Below are positions 63,606 to 64,000 of a DNA stretch of 64,000 nucleotides, piece after piece; position 1 is the first letter of the stretch, and the number at the start of each line of letters is the position of its first letter. Under the pieces are notes generated by a model, which saw only the letters and a list, made by a program, of their open reading frames with translations, made no database searches and was not told the DNA's origin. The translations under genes were made by a program, and so were the position numbers. The stretch spans positions 62,001 through 126,000 of the forward strand of contig NZ_JAJJNF010000001.1 in the NCBI RefSeq assembly GCF_021245805.1, written 5' to 3'. The stretch comes from Mangrovimonas futianensis (GTDB lineage Bacteria > Bacteroidota > Bacteroidia > Flavobacteriales > Flavobacteriaceae).

Positions 63606-63606
63606 T

Positions 63607-64000
63607 ATGCATTTTCTGCCTGAACATATTGACAACTATGTTGTAAAGCACTCTGAAAATGAGCCGGAGCTTCTGCAAAAGCTCAACAGAGAGACCCATC
63701 AAAAAATTTTACAACCAAGAATGTTAAGTGGGGACTACCAGGGAAGGGTTTTAAGCATGCTTTCCAAATTAATTCAGCCTAAATACATATTGGAAATAGG
63801 GACCTATACAGGATATTCTGCGCTTTGTTTGGCTGAAGGCTTAACAAAGGGTGGTGAATTACATACCATTGACGTAAATGAGGAACTGGTAGATTTTCAA
63901 AGGAAGTATTTTGACGCCTCACCATTTGGAGAACAAATTTATCAGCATTTAGGAAATGCCTTAGATATCATTCCAGAACTTGATCACACTTTCGATTTGG
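63607..64000 (+). CDS. O-methyltransferase, class I (partial)
   Basis: The start of a gene cut by the window edge. The 131 visible residues have the caffeoyl-CoA O-methyltransferase-like fold: N-terminal helices, then the SAM motif KYILEIGTYTGYSALCLAE and HTIDVNEELVDFQRKYF. It starts one base after the decarboxylase stop, so is co-transcribed, but its place in kynurenine breakdown is unclear; similar genes are widespread in flavobacteria. Confidence 0.88.
   Translation, partial: MHFLPEHIDNYVVKHSENEPELLQKLNRETHQKILQPRMLSGDYQGRVLSMLSKLIQPKYILEIGTYTGYSALCLAEGLTKGGELHTIDVNEELVDFQRKYFDASPFGEQIYQHLGNALDIIPELDHTFDL

Overview
The window is a chromosomal segment of a bacterium in the phylum Bacteroidota, most likely family Flavobacteriaceae. 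The evidence is low GC, genes packed with few Shine-Dalgarno-like sites, frequent TAnnTTTG promoter -7 boxes, two large proteins ending in type IX secretion sorting domains (one of the gliding-motility-associated type), an alpha-2-macroglobulin/TonB-plug chimera, and TPR-type hybrid sensor kinases. No rRNA, tRNA, CRISPR array, phage or transposase was recognised. Most genes are ordinary core metabolism and cell envelope.

Layout. 1-10 kb: the end of an unknown gene, mpl (murein recycling), a secreted TPR protein, and a 2191-residue alpha-2-macroglobulin-like protein with a CarboxypepD_reg + TonB-plug insertion. 9-13.3 kb (minus): SDR, DinB, DUF4136 lipoprotein, obg and a fused hpt-adk gene, divergent from purK-purE. 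15-22.3 kb: M3 oligopeptidase, CDGSH protein, then a GbsR/MarR regulator with a clear operator, followed by a run of membrane/unknown genes (DoxX-like, DUF2071, membrane-anchored methyltransferase, 4-TM protein), a sigma factor and a small Cys/His protein; a UbiA-like protein overlaps tail to tail. 22.4-28.7 kb: gcvP, a KAS III-like synthase with an intrinsic terminator touching its start codon, and a seven-repeat T9SS protein.

28.8-44.5 kb: methyltransferase + GT2, secreted nuclease + valS, DUF1573, aspartyl protease-PDZ, aminotransferase + murB, an ECF sigma/anti-sigma pair, a small Cys-rich membrane protein, an overlapping GT2-sigma-Nramp-like operon, then lipA + gap. 44.6-54.2 kb: TPR hybrid histidine kinase, lpxK, Nif3-like protein, a coiled-coil 'zinc ribbon' protein that has lost its cysteines, msrA lipoprotein, and a 1159-residue T9SS protein with five tandem 95-residue repeats.

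54.5-64 kb: methyltransferase, a small pseudogene remnant of an outer-membrane barrel, then a kynurenine catabolic cluster: kynureninase, kynurenine 3-monooxygenase, a RidA-family 2-aminomuconate deaminase candidate, a semialdehyde dehydrogenase, an SDR, 3-hydroxyanthranilate dioxygenase, ACMS decarboxylase, and the start of an O-methyltransferase. Together these would take kynurenine through 3-hydroxyanthranilate and 2-aminomuconate toward central metabolism; the first steps from tryptophan are not in the window.

Points most worth checking: the A2M/TonB-plug chimera, the paired GbsR operators, the terminator abutting a start codon, the GC-rich foldable repeat near 61.9 kb, the cysteine-less zinc ribbon and the Nramp-like protein lacking both metal-site motifs.
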